Below, one piece after another: positions 1 through 7,968 of a DNA stretch of 64,000 bases; the stretch's first letter is position 1; each line of letters starts with the position of its first letter. The position numbers were made by a program, and so were the translations under genes. This DNA is from Granulicella mallensis MP5ACTX8 (GTDB lineage: Bacteria; Acidobacteriota; Terriglobia; Terriglobales; Acidobacteriaceae), in the NCBI RefSeq assembly GCF_000178955.2, contig NC_016631.1, positions 5,766,001 to 5,830,000 on the forward strand, given 5' to 3'. The notes beneath the pieces were generated by a model. That model was not told the DNA's origin, made no database searches, and saw nothing but the letters and a program-made list of their open reading frames with translations.

Positions 1-722
1 GAGGCCGTCAGAAGAACGGCGATCATCACAGCCAGACCCGAGAGGACCAGCTTGCCGTTCGTGCTGAGAGGCGCGTCCTCAGCCTCGCTATCGATCGTCT
101 CGCAGAGTTCTTTGCGAAACAGGAAGCGCATTACAAGATAGGTTGCGCCAATCGAAAGCAGCGACGGCACCCCAAACAAGGCGAGCCATTGTCCGAGCGG
201 TGGCATCCCCGTATGGAAGACCACGAGGTTTGCGGGATTGGAGATCGGCAGCACGAACGACGCGGCATTCGCGATCAGGGCGCAGATAAAGAGATACGGA
301 AGAGGTTGAATCTTTGCCTTCCGTATGGCGGTCAGAATCGCAGGTGTAAGAACCACCGCCGTCGCATCGTTCGACATGAAGATCGTGACCAGCGTTCCGA
401 CGGCATACACCATCGTGAACAGCCGCGTACAGGAGCCCTTCGCACTTCGCACCGCGACCGATGAAACCCAGTCGAAGACGCCTTGCTCGCGTGCCAGTTC
501 GGAGAGCAGCATCATGCCGATCAGGAAGAGATAGACGTCCGATCCCTCGGCCACGGCGTGCCCCGCAAGTGGCAGCGGAACGAGACGAAGAGCAACCAGC
601 AGCAAAGCCCCACCGCTGATCCAATAGACCTCCGCAATGCCACGCGGGCGCACCAGCATCAGCAGGATGCTGAGCACCACGATGAGTGGCAAGAGAATAT
701 GAGCTAGAGCAGGAGTAGGCAC
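1..722 (-). CDS. ArsB/SLC13-type anion permease, 3' part missing
   Basis: Partial gene: about 240 codons are seen and the frame runs off the left edge. The translation is hydrophobic with many membrane spans. It carries SNDATAVVLTP followed about 40 residues later by ISNPANLVVF, the paired re-entrant signatures of the ArsB/ion-transporter superfamily (arsenite, citrate and similar anions). The start is GTG at 722: an in-frame TAG lies immediately upstream and an AAAAGG stretch precedes it. Sequence alone does not show the substrate. No arsR or arsC lies beside it, so an arsenite role is only one possibility. It follows the MFS gene in the same direction, with a 71-base gap. Confidence 0.8.
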   Translation of the reverse strand, partial: MPTPALAHILLPLIVVLSILLMLVRPRGIAEVYWISGGALLLVALRLVPLPLAGHAVAEGSDVYLFLIGMMLLSELAREQGVFDWVSSVAVRSAKGSCTRLFTMVYAVGTLVTIFMSNDATAVVLTPAILTAIRKAKIQPLPYLFICALIANAASFVLPISNPANLVVFHTGMPPLGQWLALFGVPSLLSIGATYLVMRFLFRKELCETIDSEAEDAPLSTNGKLVLSGLAVMIAVLLTA

Positions 723-793
723 CTAACCTTTTCTCCCGTACTTCAGTGCCCTCTCAACATGGCATCGTTGCAAAGAGTTTTCAGGCTCGCGAT

Positions 794-2077
794 TCATGCG
801 GCCACTCCGGAAGGTGTCTTGGTTGAGGCTGGCTTGCTGCCAGCAGGGTCATCCTGTCTCAAGGTCTCCGGGATACCGAAAAGCAGCACCAGCACAGCGA
901 ATATCGCTACCGCACCGAGGGAAAGGAAAGAGACGCTGTAACTAAAGTGTTGAATGATCTTCCCTCCAAAGGAAGTGCTGAGCGCCGCGCCCAACCCAAC
1001 GGCAGTAGCCAATCCTCCCTGTGCGAGATTGAAGCGGCCGGTGCCGCGCGTGCGATCCGCGACGACAAGCACCGAGACCACACCGAAGATGGCGTTCGCG
1101 ACACCATCGAGTAGCTGGATTGCGATAAGACCACCCTTGTTATGCGTCAGCGTATAGAGCAGCGCGCGAAACGGAAGCACACCGAAGCCCAGCAGCAGAA
1201 GAGGCTTTCTCCCGATACGATTCGCGAACCGGCCGATCGAAGAGGCAGAGAGCATAATCACAACCTGCGTGACCACAATGCAGGCGGACATGAACGGAGC
1301 AGCCGACGCACGCGCCCCTCCGGAGAGCATCTCACCAAGCTGCGGAAGCATGGCAGCGTTTGCGAAATGAAAGAGAAAAGCGCAGACCATAAAAAGCAGG
1401 AGAACCCTGTCGCCAAGAAGCGTCTGCATAACAGATGCAGTAGTTCCAGGCTCTCCCCCTTCAAGCCTCTCGCATCCTCCGCGTGCCAGTTCATAGTCAA
1501 TGTCATCACGCCGAATGGACGTCACCGAAAGAACCGTAGGAATCGTCAGGACAGCCGCGGAGATAAAGATAGTGCGGTTCCCCAGAAAGTGACTGACCAC
1601 GGCGATGAGAAGAGCACAGAAGACATTTCCCGCCGAGTTGAAGGATTGATTCTTTCCAAACTGCCGGTCGAAGAGAGACACGCCGACCAGCCCCATCGTG
1701 ATCGCCGCGAGTGTGGGCGCGAGGAATGGCCCAGCGCCGCCGATGAGAACCTGCGACGTATAGACCGCCCAGGGCTCGGCAGTCAGGCTCAGCAGAATTG
1801 CGCCCAGGGCGAGCACACCGCAGCCACAGATGAGAATCATCCGCTTGGAGCGCAGCTTATCGACCAGGGCACCTGCAGGGGTCTGCAGGGCAACGGTGAT
1901 GATGCCACCCAGCGTAAGGGCAACACCAACCCGTCCCGGCGCCCACCCTGCACCGGCGAGATAGGCGGCCAGAAAGGGACCGAGCCCGGTCTGCACATCG
2001 GCAAGAAAGAAGTTCGTGGCTTGCAGCGCACGAAGGCTCTTCCTTTTCTCAACCAGAATGTTGGGCTCTGTCTTCAT
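794..2077 (-). CDS. MFS transporter
   Basis: About 427 residues with the hydrophobic pattern of a 12-helix major facilitator. The loop after helix 2 has the motif-A remnant GALVDKLRSKR (near residue 75) and the second half has a matching GRFANRIGRKP. N and C termini are cytoplasmic and polar. Inner-membrane secondary transport, probably efflux, is inferred; the substrate is unknown. The start is taken at ATG 2077. A TTG two codons upstream is possible, and neither has a clear ribosome-binding site. It lies between the Fe-S oxidoreductase and the ArsB-like gene on the same strand, but 195 bases separate it from the former, so an operon is uncertain. Confidence 0.82.
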   Translation of the reverse strand: MKTEPNILVEKRKSLRALQATNFFLADVQTGLGPFLAAYLAGAGWAPGRVGVALTLGGIITVALQTPAGALVDKLRSKRMILICGCGVLALGAILLSLTAEPWAVYTSQVLIGGAGPFLAPTLAAITMGLVGVSLFDRQFGKNQSFNSAGNVFCALLIAVVSHFLGNRTIFISAAVLTIPTVLSVTSIRRDDIDYELARGGCERLEGGEPGTTASVMQTLLGDRVLLLFMVCAFLFHFANAAMLPQLGEMLSGGARASAAPFMSACIVVTQVVIMLSASSIGRFANRIGRKPLLLLGFGVLPFRALLYTLTHNKGGLIAIQLLDGVANAIFGVVSVLVVADRTRGTGRFNLAQGGLATAVGLGAALSTSFGGKIIQHFSYSVSFLSLGAVAIFAVLVLLFGIPETLRQDDPAGSKPASTKTPSGVAA

Positions 2078-2278
2078 ATACAAGGAGATCGAAGTCGCCT
2101 ATGCGAGATACAGATTGCTCGTAACTTCAGAGTTGAAACGTCTGCGAGACTTCGGCTACGCCAGCAGATTAGAGCGAGAAGCTCCTCTCCTCTGATGCGA
2201 ATGCCGCAAACAGAAGATGTTCCGCAGTCCGCAAAAGATCGGCTAGCGTTCTACCAGGAAGAATCCGATTCGCAGGCT

Positions 2279-4219
2279 CTACAGCGCACGCGCCGTCAAC
2301 TGGGCAATATCCAGCAACTGCGGCGGCTGTTCTCCGCCGACCGCACCCAGGGCATCGCGGAACATCGTATTGCAGAACGGACATGCCGTACCGATGGTCT
2401 GCGCTCCGGTGGCGACAAGTTCCTTCGCGCGCACGTGGCTTACGCGCTCCCCAGTCTCTTCACCAAGAAACGCCAGCCCTCCGCCCGCCCCGCAGCAGAA
2501 CGATCGCTCATGGTTGCGCTCGGCTTCAACCAGCGAACCCGCAGCCGCAACAACCGCACGAGGCTCTTCGTAGACGTCCTGGTAGCGGCCCAGATAGCAG
2601 GGGTCGTGGTAGACGATGCTCTCGCCCTTCTGTTTTGGCAGCTTGTCCGCAAAGCGCGCCATGAACTCGGAGTGATGTTCGATCTCCGGAGCGATGCCGT
2701 ACTCGCGCCAGTCGGTAGCGATGGTGCGAACACAGTGCGGGCAGATAGCGACAATCTTCTTCACCTGCGCCTGCTCAAAAGCTTTCAGTCCCGCCTCAGC
2801 GAGCGAGCCGAAGACAAGATCGTTGCCGAGACGGCGTGCGGGATCGCCCGTGCATTTTTCTTTCTTCAACACTCCAAAGCTCGTGCCGAGATAGCGCATC
2901 ACGCGTGCAAAGTCGGCGATGATCTCGCGGCCCTTAGGGTCGTAGCCGCCCATGCAGCCCAGCCACAGGCAGTACTCTTGCGAGCCATCGAAGATCGGGA
3001 ACTCCTGTTTGGCGATGAACTTCTCCCGCTCCAGCGCGCTCAGGCCCAGGGCATTGCCCTGCTTCTCGAGCGCGAGGAAGAGCTTGGTGCCGTAGCGGTC
3101 CTCCCATGCGCCGGTATTGACCGCGCCGCGCCGCAGACCAACCATGATCGGCAGATGTTCCACGCCGACCGGGCACTGGTACTCGCACGCACCACAGGTC
3201 GTGCATTCAAAGGCGGCCTCCATGCTGAGGTAATTGGCGACGGGATTGTCTGGTGAGGTATTGGCTGACTCTTCCCTCATCTCGTTCAGCAACGGCGTCT
3301 CGCTGGCCGGACCGAAGGTATTGAGATAGCTACGCACGCCCAGCACAATCTCTTTCGGGTTGAGCACCTTCCCAGTCGTCGAAGCAGGACAGTGCTCAGT
3401 GCAGCGGCCGCACTCCACGCAGCTATACGCCTGCAGCGAGATGATCTGCGTGAGGTCCTTGCCCGCCACGAGGCCGAAGTCTTCGTCGCCCTCCAGCTTC
3501 GGTATCTGCGAGAACTCGCCGCGCTTGAGGAAGACCGTCAGCGGACTCAGCACGAGATGCAGGTGCTTGGTGTGCGGGATCAGCGGCAGAAAGATCAGCA
3601 GCGCCAGCGTGTGGGTCCACCAGAGGAGCTGTACGGCCACGCTATCGTCCGCCACGAAGAAGGCGGCGAGATAGCTGACCATCAACACAAAGATCAGCCC
3701 GGCGATCACACCGGACTCGACCGAGACCTTCTCCCCCAGCCAGCGTGGACGCGAGATGAAACGCCGCCAGAACAATCCGGCGATCGATATCGCAACCAGC
3801 ACCGCCCAGATGCCGGCGAAGCCGAAGTAGAACGTCCCCACGAAGCCCGCGTGCTGCAGAAAGCCAAGGCGCACTCCTGTCGCGAGATGGTTGAGGCTGA
3901 CCAGCGCAAACGCCAGGAACCCCCAGAAGACGAAGGCATGCGCGATGCCCGGCAGAGGCCGCTGACGAATGACCTTCGCCTGGCAAAGAACCTCCCAGAC
4001 GAAGACCCAGACGCGCCTGCCGACCGGGGCAAACGAGAAGTCCGCGTCCTTCTTCGAGCGCCAGATGTTGCTGGCAATCGGCCACAGCCGCCAGAGAAAC
4101 ATGGCTGCCGAAGCAGCGCACAAAAGTAGCAGCAGAACCATCTCGACAACCGAAAAACGCAACGGTTCAGCGAGGACAATACTCGCCAAAGCTCTCATCT
4201 CGAAACCAACAGCAGCCAC
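2279..4219 (-). CDS. Membrane-bound (Fe-S) oxidoreductase, HdrD / ETF:quinone oxidoreductase type
   Basis: 646 residues. The N-terminal 230 residues hold about five to six membrane helices with several histidines (GIAHAF, SLNHLA, WWTHTL, HTKHLH), as in NarI-like heme b domains. Two 4Fe-4S motifs follow: CVECGRCTEHCP at about 267-277 and CTTCGACEYQCP at about 339-349. Two CCG domains close the protein (CLWLGC...KCTGDPARR...CPHC, then DPCYLGR...CCGAGGG, and CPFCN). This architecture matches the FeS proteins that pass electrons from ETF or similar carriers to menaquinone. That role is inferred, and no etfAB is in the window. The start is GTG 4219, chosen because GGAGG lies five bases upstream; a TTG 15 codons further up and an ATG 7 codons down have weaker sites. 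Confidence 0.85.
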   Translation of the reverse strand: MAAVGFEMRALASIVLAEPLRFSVVEMVLLLLLCAASAAMFLWRLWPIASNIWRSKKDADFSFAPVGRRVWVFVWEVLCQAKVIRQRPLPGIAHAFVFWGFLAFALVSLNHLATGVRLGFLQHAGFVGTFYFGFAGIWAVLVAISIAGLFWRRFISRPRWLGEKVSVESGVIAGLIFVLMVSYLAAFFVADDSVAVQLLWWTHTLALLIFLPLIPHTKHLHLVLSPLTVFLKRGEFSQIPKLEGDEDFGLVAGKDLTQIISLQAYSCVECGRCTEHCPASTTGKVLNPKEIVLGVRSYLNTFGPASETPLLNEMREESANTSPDNPVANYLSMEAAFECTTCGACEYQCPVGVEHLPIMVGLRRGAVNTGAWEDRYGTKLFLALEKQGNALGLSALEREKFIAKQEFPIFDGSQEYCLWLGCMGGYDPKGREIIADFARVMRYLGTSFGVLKKEKCTGDPARRLGNDLVFGSLAEAGLKAFEQAQVKKIVAICPHCVRTIATDWREYGIAPEIEHHSEFMARFADKLPKQKGESIVYHDPCYLGRYQDVYEEPRAVVAAAGSLVEAERNHERSFCCGAGGGLAFLGEETGERVSHVRAKELVATGAQTIGTACPFCNTMFRDALGAVGGEQPPQLLDIAQLTARAL

Positions 4220-4334
4220 TCGTGCCTCCGCATAAGAGCGAACTTGCCACAATAGCAGATGCAAACACCGACTGTTTCAAACACTCACAGAAGATGCTTG
4301 CAGCGATTTCAAAATCTTTAGGCACACCAAACAA

Positions 4335-4360
4335 AAACGGCGAGCCGAAGCTCGCCGTTT
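4335..4360 (-). terminator. Rho-independent terminator with UUCG loop
   Basis: An 11-bp perfect stem (AAACGGCGAGC paired with its complement) closes a loop that reads TTCG on the minus strand and is followed there by TTTGTTTGG. It lies 22 bases after the stop of the two-TM protein gene and ends that transcript, separating it from the Fe-S oxidoreductase gene. Confidence 0.85.
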
Positions 4361-4381
4361 CGCTATTCCAAAAACCAATCT

Positions 4382-4663
4382 CTAGTAAGAGAAGAACTCG
4401 TTGACGCCGCGGCGCATGCGGAGACCCTTGATTAGGAAGGTCACCGCGCAGGTGAACACCAGCATGTCCCAATAGACCATGGGGTGGGCCCAGCCGGGCG
4501 AGTAGGTTGCATCCTGTCCGCTCCAGAGCAGGACGAAGACGCTGACCAGCAGGAACTGGAAGCCCATCACCAGAAACAGATGGCCGCGACGGCGGCGTTG
4601 ATCCAGGTGCGCTACCTCAGCGGGGGTCAGGCTACGTTCTTCTACGGGGATGAGAGCTGCCAT
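4382..4663 (-). CDS. Small two-helix membrane protein, function unknown
   Basis: 93 residues. A polar, arginine-rich N terminus (QRRRRG at 22-27) leads into a first membrane helix at about 28-48. A short loop and a second helix at about 63-82 follow, then a basic tail. I do not recognise a family with a known function. The start is ATG 4663, with AGGAG seven bases upstream; a longer frame from 4750 exists, but its extension is not hydrophobic and has no ribosome site. The gene is followed by a strong terminator and stands alone. Confidence 0.75.
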   Translation of the reverse strand: MAALIPVEERSLTPAEVAHLDQRRRRGHLFLVMGFQFLLVSVFVLLWSGQDATYSPGWAHPMVYWDMLVFTCAVTFLIKGLRMRRGVNEFFSY

Positions 4664-4804
4664 GGTGAGTCTCCTGCTAAATCTTGTCGCGCGGTTAGAG
4701 CGCTGCAAGCTCATTAAATCACAACCTGCCCTGTGAACCACAAAGGCCATTGCCGAATCGGTAACACCTCAACCAACGCTTGAGGTGGGGTTAACTCCCT
4801 TGGT

Positions 4805-5152
4805 TCACCCCTGCGAGCGTCGGCTGAAGGCTGCCTTGATCCGCTCGGCGCGGTTCTCCGTGGGCCCCACCGCAGCCTCCTGCAGCTCCGCCACGGACTG
4901 TATCCCTATGACTTCAAACCGTTTGCGGCAGCGAATATTCTTGCACCCGACCATATCGTCGCGCCGGACCATGTAGCTCTGGGCCTTGGCAAAGCGTGCG
5001 CGATCGCGCTCATCGGCTCCGCGAGGGACTTGCGGCTTCTTGCGCCGCACCAGCCACCCCAGTTGATATTCGCCCGCCTGGCCACAGTGCGGACAGGTCA
5101 TGGTGTGCGTCCGCTGCTCAGGCTGTTCGTCAAAAAAATCGCGTTCTTCCAT
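4805..5152 (-). CDS. Zinc-ribbon-like protein, function unknown
   Basis: 115 residues. Two cysteine pairs, C20-x2-C23 (CPHCG) and C70-x4-C75, are spaced as metal ligands of a zinc ribbon split by a basic linker (LVRRKKPQVPRG). The rest is charged and soluble. DNA, RNA or protein binding is possible but nothing in the sequence decides it. The start is ATG 5152, because GGAGG lies eight bases upstream. The in-frame GTG three codons earlier overlaps that ribosome site and is rejected. The gene is divergent from the small basic-protein gene at 5308. Confidence 0.7.
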   Translation of the reverse strand: MEERDFFDEQPEQRTHTMTCPHCGQAGEYQLGWLVRRKKPQVPRGADERDRARFAKAQSYMVRRDDMVGCKNIRCRKRFEVIGIQSVAELQEAAVGPTENRAERIKAAFSRRSQG

Positions 5153-5307
5153 TTTCAGCACCTCCGGCGCGCTGCTCCGCGCCAGACCTCTTCGAGTTCT
5201 ATGCTACCGCCGTGCGAGGCATCCCGAAGTATGCCACACTGACAGCCTATCCGCCTGACTGACCGCACTTTTGGAGTACGCTGGGAAACGCAGAGGGAGA
5301 CAGCACC

Positions 5308-5487
5308 GTGGCCAAGACGAAGAAAAAGGTCTTTTCCGTAACGAAGGCCGTAAAAGCCAACGCCCGCGAACGTCTCGGCTCGCCTCCGCCGGAGCGCGTA
5401 CTGCCCGACCCCAAAGCAAAAACCGCCGCTAAACCGAAGCACAAAGAGACTCTCGCCGACCTGTTGACCGGCGACAAGGATGCCTAA
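5308..5487 (+). CDS. 59-residue lysine-rich protein, function unknown
   Basis: A short frame of 60 codons with a GTG start and TAA stop. AGGGAGA lies about eight bases before the GTG. The product is very basic (begins MAKTKKKVFSVTK and has several AAKPKHK-type stretches) and ends acidic (TLADLLTGDKDA). There is no membrane segment or cysteine. The stop is two bases from the ATG of the SIMPL gene, whose ribosome site (AAGGA) lies inside this gene, so the two are probably translated together. Nucleic-acid or ribosome association is a guess from composition only. Confidence 0.6.
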   Translation: MAKTKKKVFSVTKAVKANARERLGSPPPERVLPDPKAKTAAKPKHKETLADLLTGDKDA

Positions 5488-5489
5488 CA

Positions 5490-6227
5490 ATGCAGACTCT
5501 ACGCTTTGCCACACTCGTTCTTCTTGCCGCCACGTTGCCATTCGCCACAAGGGCCCAGACTGCTGACAACCCGTCCGTTCAGATCAACAAGGACAATCGT
5601 ACAATTGCGATCTCCGCCACGGATCACGCCGAGGCTGATCCGGACGTTGCCGATCTCCACGTCGGCTTTACGGTCTACGGCGCGACGCTGAAAGACGCGT
5701 ACAAGGCTGCTTCCGATAGCTCCAACGGCATCACCAAGGCCATGCTTGACGCCGGAGCCACACGCTCCGAGATCCAGAGTCAGAGCCAGCGCGTCTCCCG
5801 CCTCACCGACTACGAGATCAAGACCCAGAAGGGGATGAAGTTCAGCGTCCAGCAGAGTTGGACCGTCAGTGTCGATCCGAAGGATGCCGCACTTATCCTC
5901 GATGCTGCCGTACAGGCTGGTGCCAACCAAAGCGGTGACATCAACTGGCGCATGAAGAACAACATCGCGCTGGACAGCGAAGCCATCCGCCTCGCCACCG
6001 AGCATGCCCGTGCGCTCGCAGCGGAGCTGGCTAAGGGCATGGGCGTCACGCTCGGCAAGCCCCTGTACGCAACCAACAGCATCAGCAATGGGTTCATCGC
6101 TCCTCGTGTTCGAAGCTTTGCCATGATGAGTGATAATGTCGAAGCCAAAACGGCTGCTCCACTCGCCATCGAAGCACAGCGCGTCCAGAGCACTGCCACC
6201 GTGCAGATCATCTATGCCATTGAGTAG
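5490..6227 (+). CDS. Secreted SIMPL-domain (DUF541) protein
   Basis: 245 residues. An N-terminal signal peptide of about 22 residues ends at ATRAQ. The rest fits the SIMPL/DUF541 family of periplasmic or outer-membrane proteins: a domain starting with a beta-rich stretch (RTIAISATDHAEADPDVADLHVGF), then the helix with SNGITKAMLDAGATRSEIQSQ and a second half ending with TVQIIYAIE. The molecular role of the family is not settled; BP26-like members form ring assemblies and some are linked to envelope stress. It is translationally close to the upstream 59-residue gene. A site-2-protease-like gene follows 77 bases later on the same strand. Confidence 0.82.
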   Translation: MQTLRFATLVLLAATLPFATRAQTADNPSVQINKDNRTIAISATDHAEADPDVADLHVGFTVYGATLKDAYKAASDSSNGITKAMLDAGATRSEIQSQSQRVSRLTDYEIKTQKGMKFSVQQSWTVSVDPKDAALILDAAVQAGANQSGDINWRMKNNIALDSEAIRLATEHARALAAELAKGMGVTLGKPLYATNSISNGFIAPRVRSFAMMSDNVEAKTAAPLAIEAQRVQSTATVQIIYAIE

Positions 6228-6304
6228 TAGGAGATTCGGGATACGGCTGGCTGCCCAGGGCGACCTAAAGGCTCCGTGAAATTGTCCTCCGGTAAGCTAT
6301 CTTT

Positions 6305-7003
6305 ATGCCGTTGACTGGTGCACTCGTAATCTTTGAACTTCTTGTGATGGTACTTTCCATCTCACTGCATGACTGCGCGCAGGCGTGGATGGCCAACCGT
6401 CTCGGCGATCCGACGGCACGGATGATGGGCCGCATGACCATGAATCCTGCGAAGCACTTCGATCTCTTCGGCATGGCGATCTGGCCGCTGATTTATATCT
6501 TCCGCAGCCCGCTGATACTGGGCTGGGGCAAGCCCGTCCCCATGACTCCGCGCAACTTCCGCAACCCCTCACGCGATGAGATGATGGCCACCCTCGCAGG
6601 CCCGGCAGCACAACTGCTCGCGGCGGTCGTTGCCCTGGTCGTGCTGATCGTCCTGCGGCATGTCAACGCCGATGCGAACGCTTCGCTGCGAACCGCAGAT
6701 GCATTGGGATTTCGTAACCTTGGAGTCTCGACGGAAGGCCTGCCGGCGATCTTTCCGCTGATCCTGTTTCTCTACTTCTGCATCCTGATGAACCTGCTGC
6801 TCTTCGTCTTCAACCTGGTTCCGCTGCCGTTTCTCGATGGCGGCAAGATCCTGATGCACTACCTGCCTTACAACGCCGCGCAGACGTACCAAAGCATTGG
6901 GCTCTACCTGATGTTCGCGTTCATGTTCCTCGGCTTCACGCTCATCATGATCGTCTTCGCACCGCTGATGGGCATCTTCCAGCAGTTGCTCTTCAGCCTG
7001 TAG
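6305..7003 (+). CDS. Site-2 protease (M50) family membrane protein with degenerate metal motif
   Basis: 232 residues with about five to six membrane helices. The fold signatures of bacterial rhomboid-unrelated M50 proteases are present. The first helix carries SISLHDCAQAW at 18-28, then GDPTARMMGRMTMNP at 35-48 and AGPAAQLL at 98-105. The C-terminal motif NLVPLPFLDGGK at 170-181 supplies the third metal ligand (D178). The canonical HExxH is replaced by H22-D23-C24-A25-Q26, so both the general base and one histidine ligand are changed. The protein may bind metal weakly or act without catalysis. The neighbour is a SIMPL protein; no obvious substrate is encoded nearby. Confidence 0.78.
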   Translation: MPLTGALVIFELLVMVLSISLHDCAQAWMANRLGDPTARMMGRMTMNPAKHFDLFGMAIWPLIYIFRSPLILGWGKPVPMTPRNFRNPSRDEMMATLAGPAAQLLAAVVALVVLIVLRHVNADANASLRTADALGFRNLGVSTEGLPAIFPLILFLYFCILMNLLLFVFNLVPLPFLDGGKILMHYLPYNAAQTYQSIGLYLMFAFMFLGFTLIMIVFAPLMGIFQQLLFSL

Positions 7004-7063
7004 CGGCTTTTGCTCTTGCTTTTCTTGTTGTCATTCCCGCAGGGAATCTGCTTCCGGCACGGC

Positions 7064-7897
7064 CTAGCCTTCCGCCGAAAACTTCGACCGCATGAACTGC
7101 ACATAGTCCGCGTTCGACATCTCATCCCACGCGCGAATGAAGCCTCTCGCGTCATCGCCTACCAGATACCGAAGCCTGTCCGTGCCATCAGTTACGGCCT
7201 CAAAGATGACCTTCGCCACATCTCCCGAACAGATCGTCCGCGATGCCGTCATGCTGCCAAACGCCGCCTGCGTGCGCTCGACAAAGCCATCGTAGGCGGT
7301 TAGCGAATCGTCCTTCGCGCTGCTCTCCGCCGACCGCTCGGAGAAGTTCGTATTGTTCACGCCGCCATGAGGCTCAACCAGCTTGACGACGATGTTCTGC
7401 GACGCCAGTTCATACGCCAGCGCTTCGGAGAATCCCTCCAGCGCAAACTTGCTCGCGCAGTAGAGCGAGATCATCGGCAGTGCAAACAATCCTGCACCCG
7501 AACCGACATTCAGGACCAGGCCACCCTTGTTTCTTCTGAAGTGCGGCAGCAAGGCCCGCGTAACATCCATCACGCCGAAGACGTTGACGTCGAACTGCTC
7601 CTGGATATCCTCTCGTGAGAGCGCTTCAAACAGTCCGTACTGGCCGTACCCCGCATTGTTGATCAGGACATCGATCCTGCCAAAGCACTCGATGCCAGCA
7701 ACGACAGCCCGCTCGATACTCGCGAGGTCTTTCACGTCGAGATGCACCACCAGGACATTGTTGTGCCCTGCAAATTCGCCGCCCGCCGCCGGGTTGCGCA
7801 TAGTTGCGACGACGTTCCAGTCGTTCTCGGCAAACAGCTTCACCGTCGCCAGTCCAATACCTGACGACGTTCCAGTAATCAGCACCGTCTTCCTCAT
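7064..7897 (-). CDS. Short-chain dehydrogenase/reductase (classical SDR)
   Basis: 277 residues. Cofactor motif TGTSSGIG is at 9-15, NNAG at 80-83, the catalytic serine near S133 (NVGSGAG), and YxxxK as Y146-CAS-K150. The length and the C-terminal extension fit the oxidoreductases that act on ketones or sterol-like substrates with NADP(H). R34 after the second strand (ATMRNP) favours NADP over NAD. The start ATG 7897 has AGGAG about nine bases upstream. Substrate and pathway cannot be told; a VOC protein gene lies upstream on the same strand, 72 bases away. Confidence 0.88.
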   Translation of the reverse strand: MRKTVLITGTSSGIGLATVKLFAENDWNVVATMRNPAAGGEFAGHNNVLVVHLDVKDLASIERAVVAGIECFGRIDVLINNAGYGQYGLFEALSREDIQEQFDVNVFGVMDVTRALLPHFRRNKGGLVLNVGSGAGLFALPMISLYCASKFALEGFSEALAYELASQNIVVKLVEPHGGVNNTNFSERSAESSAKDDSLTAYDGFVERTQAAFGSMTASRTICSGDVAKVIFEAVTDGTDRLRYLVGDDARGFIRAWDEMSNADYVQFMRSKFSAEG

Positions 7898-7968
7898 TTG
7901 TACGCTCTCCTGATCCGTTTCTATACAGAGATGGATGATCGAAAAGACGGCGCCGATGCATAACCGGT

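Noticed and set aside
1-2077. Arsenic resistance operon
   Set aside because: Only an ArsB-like permease is seen; no arsR, arsC or arsH and the MFS gene lacks Acr3 features, so the arsenic reading is not justified.
1142-3256. Long plus-strand open frame (about 700 codons)
   Set aside because: It is antisense to the MFS and Fe-S genes, has a composition of arginine, glutamine and alanine, no recognisable domain, and crosses the gap between two clear genes. High-GC third-position bias gives such frames.
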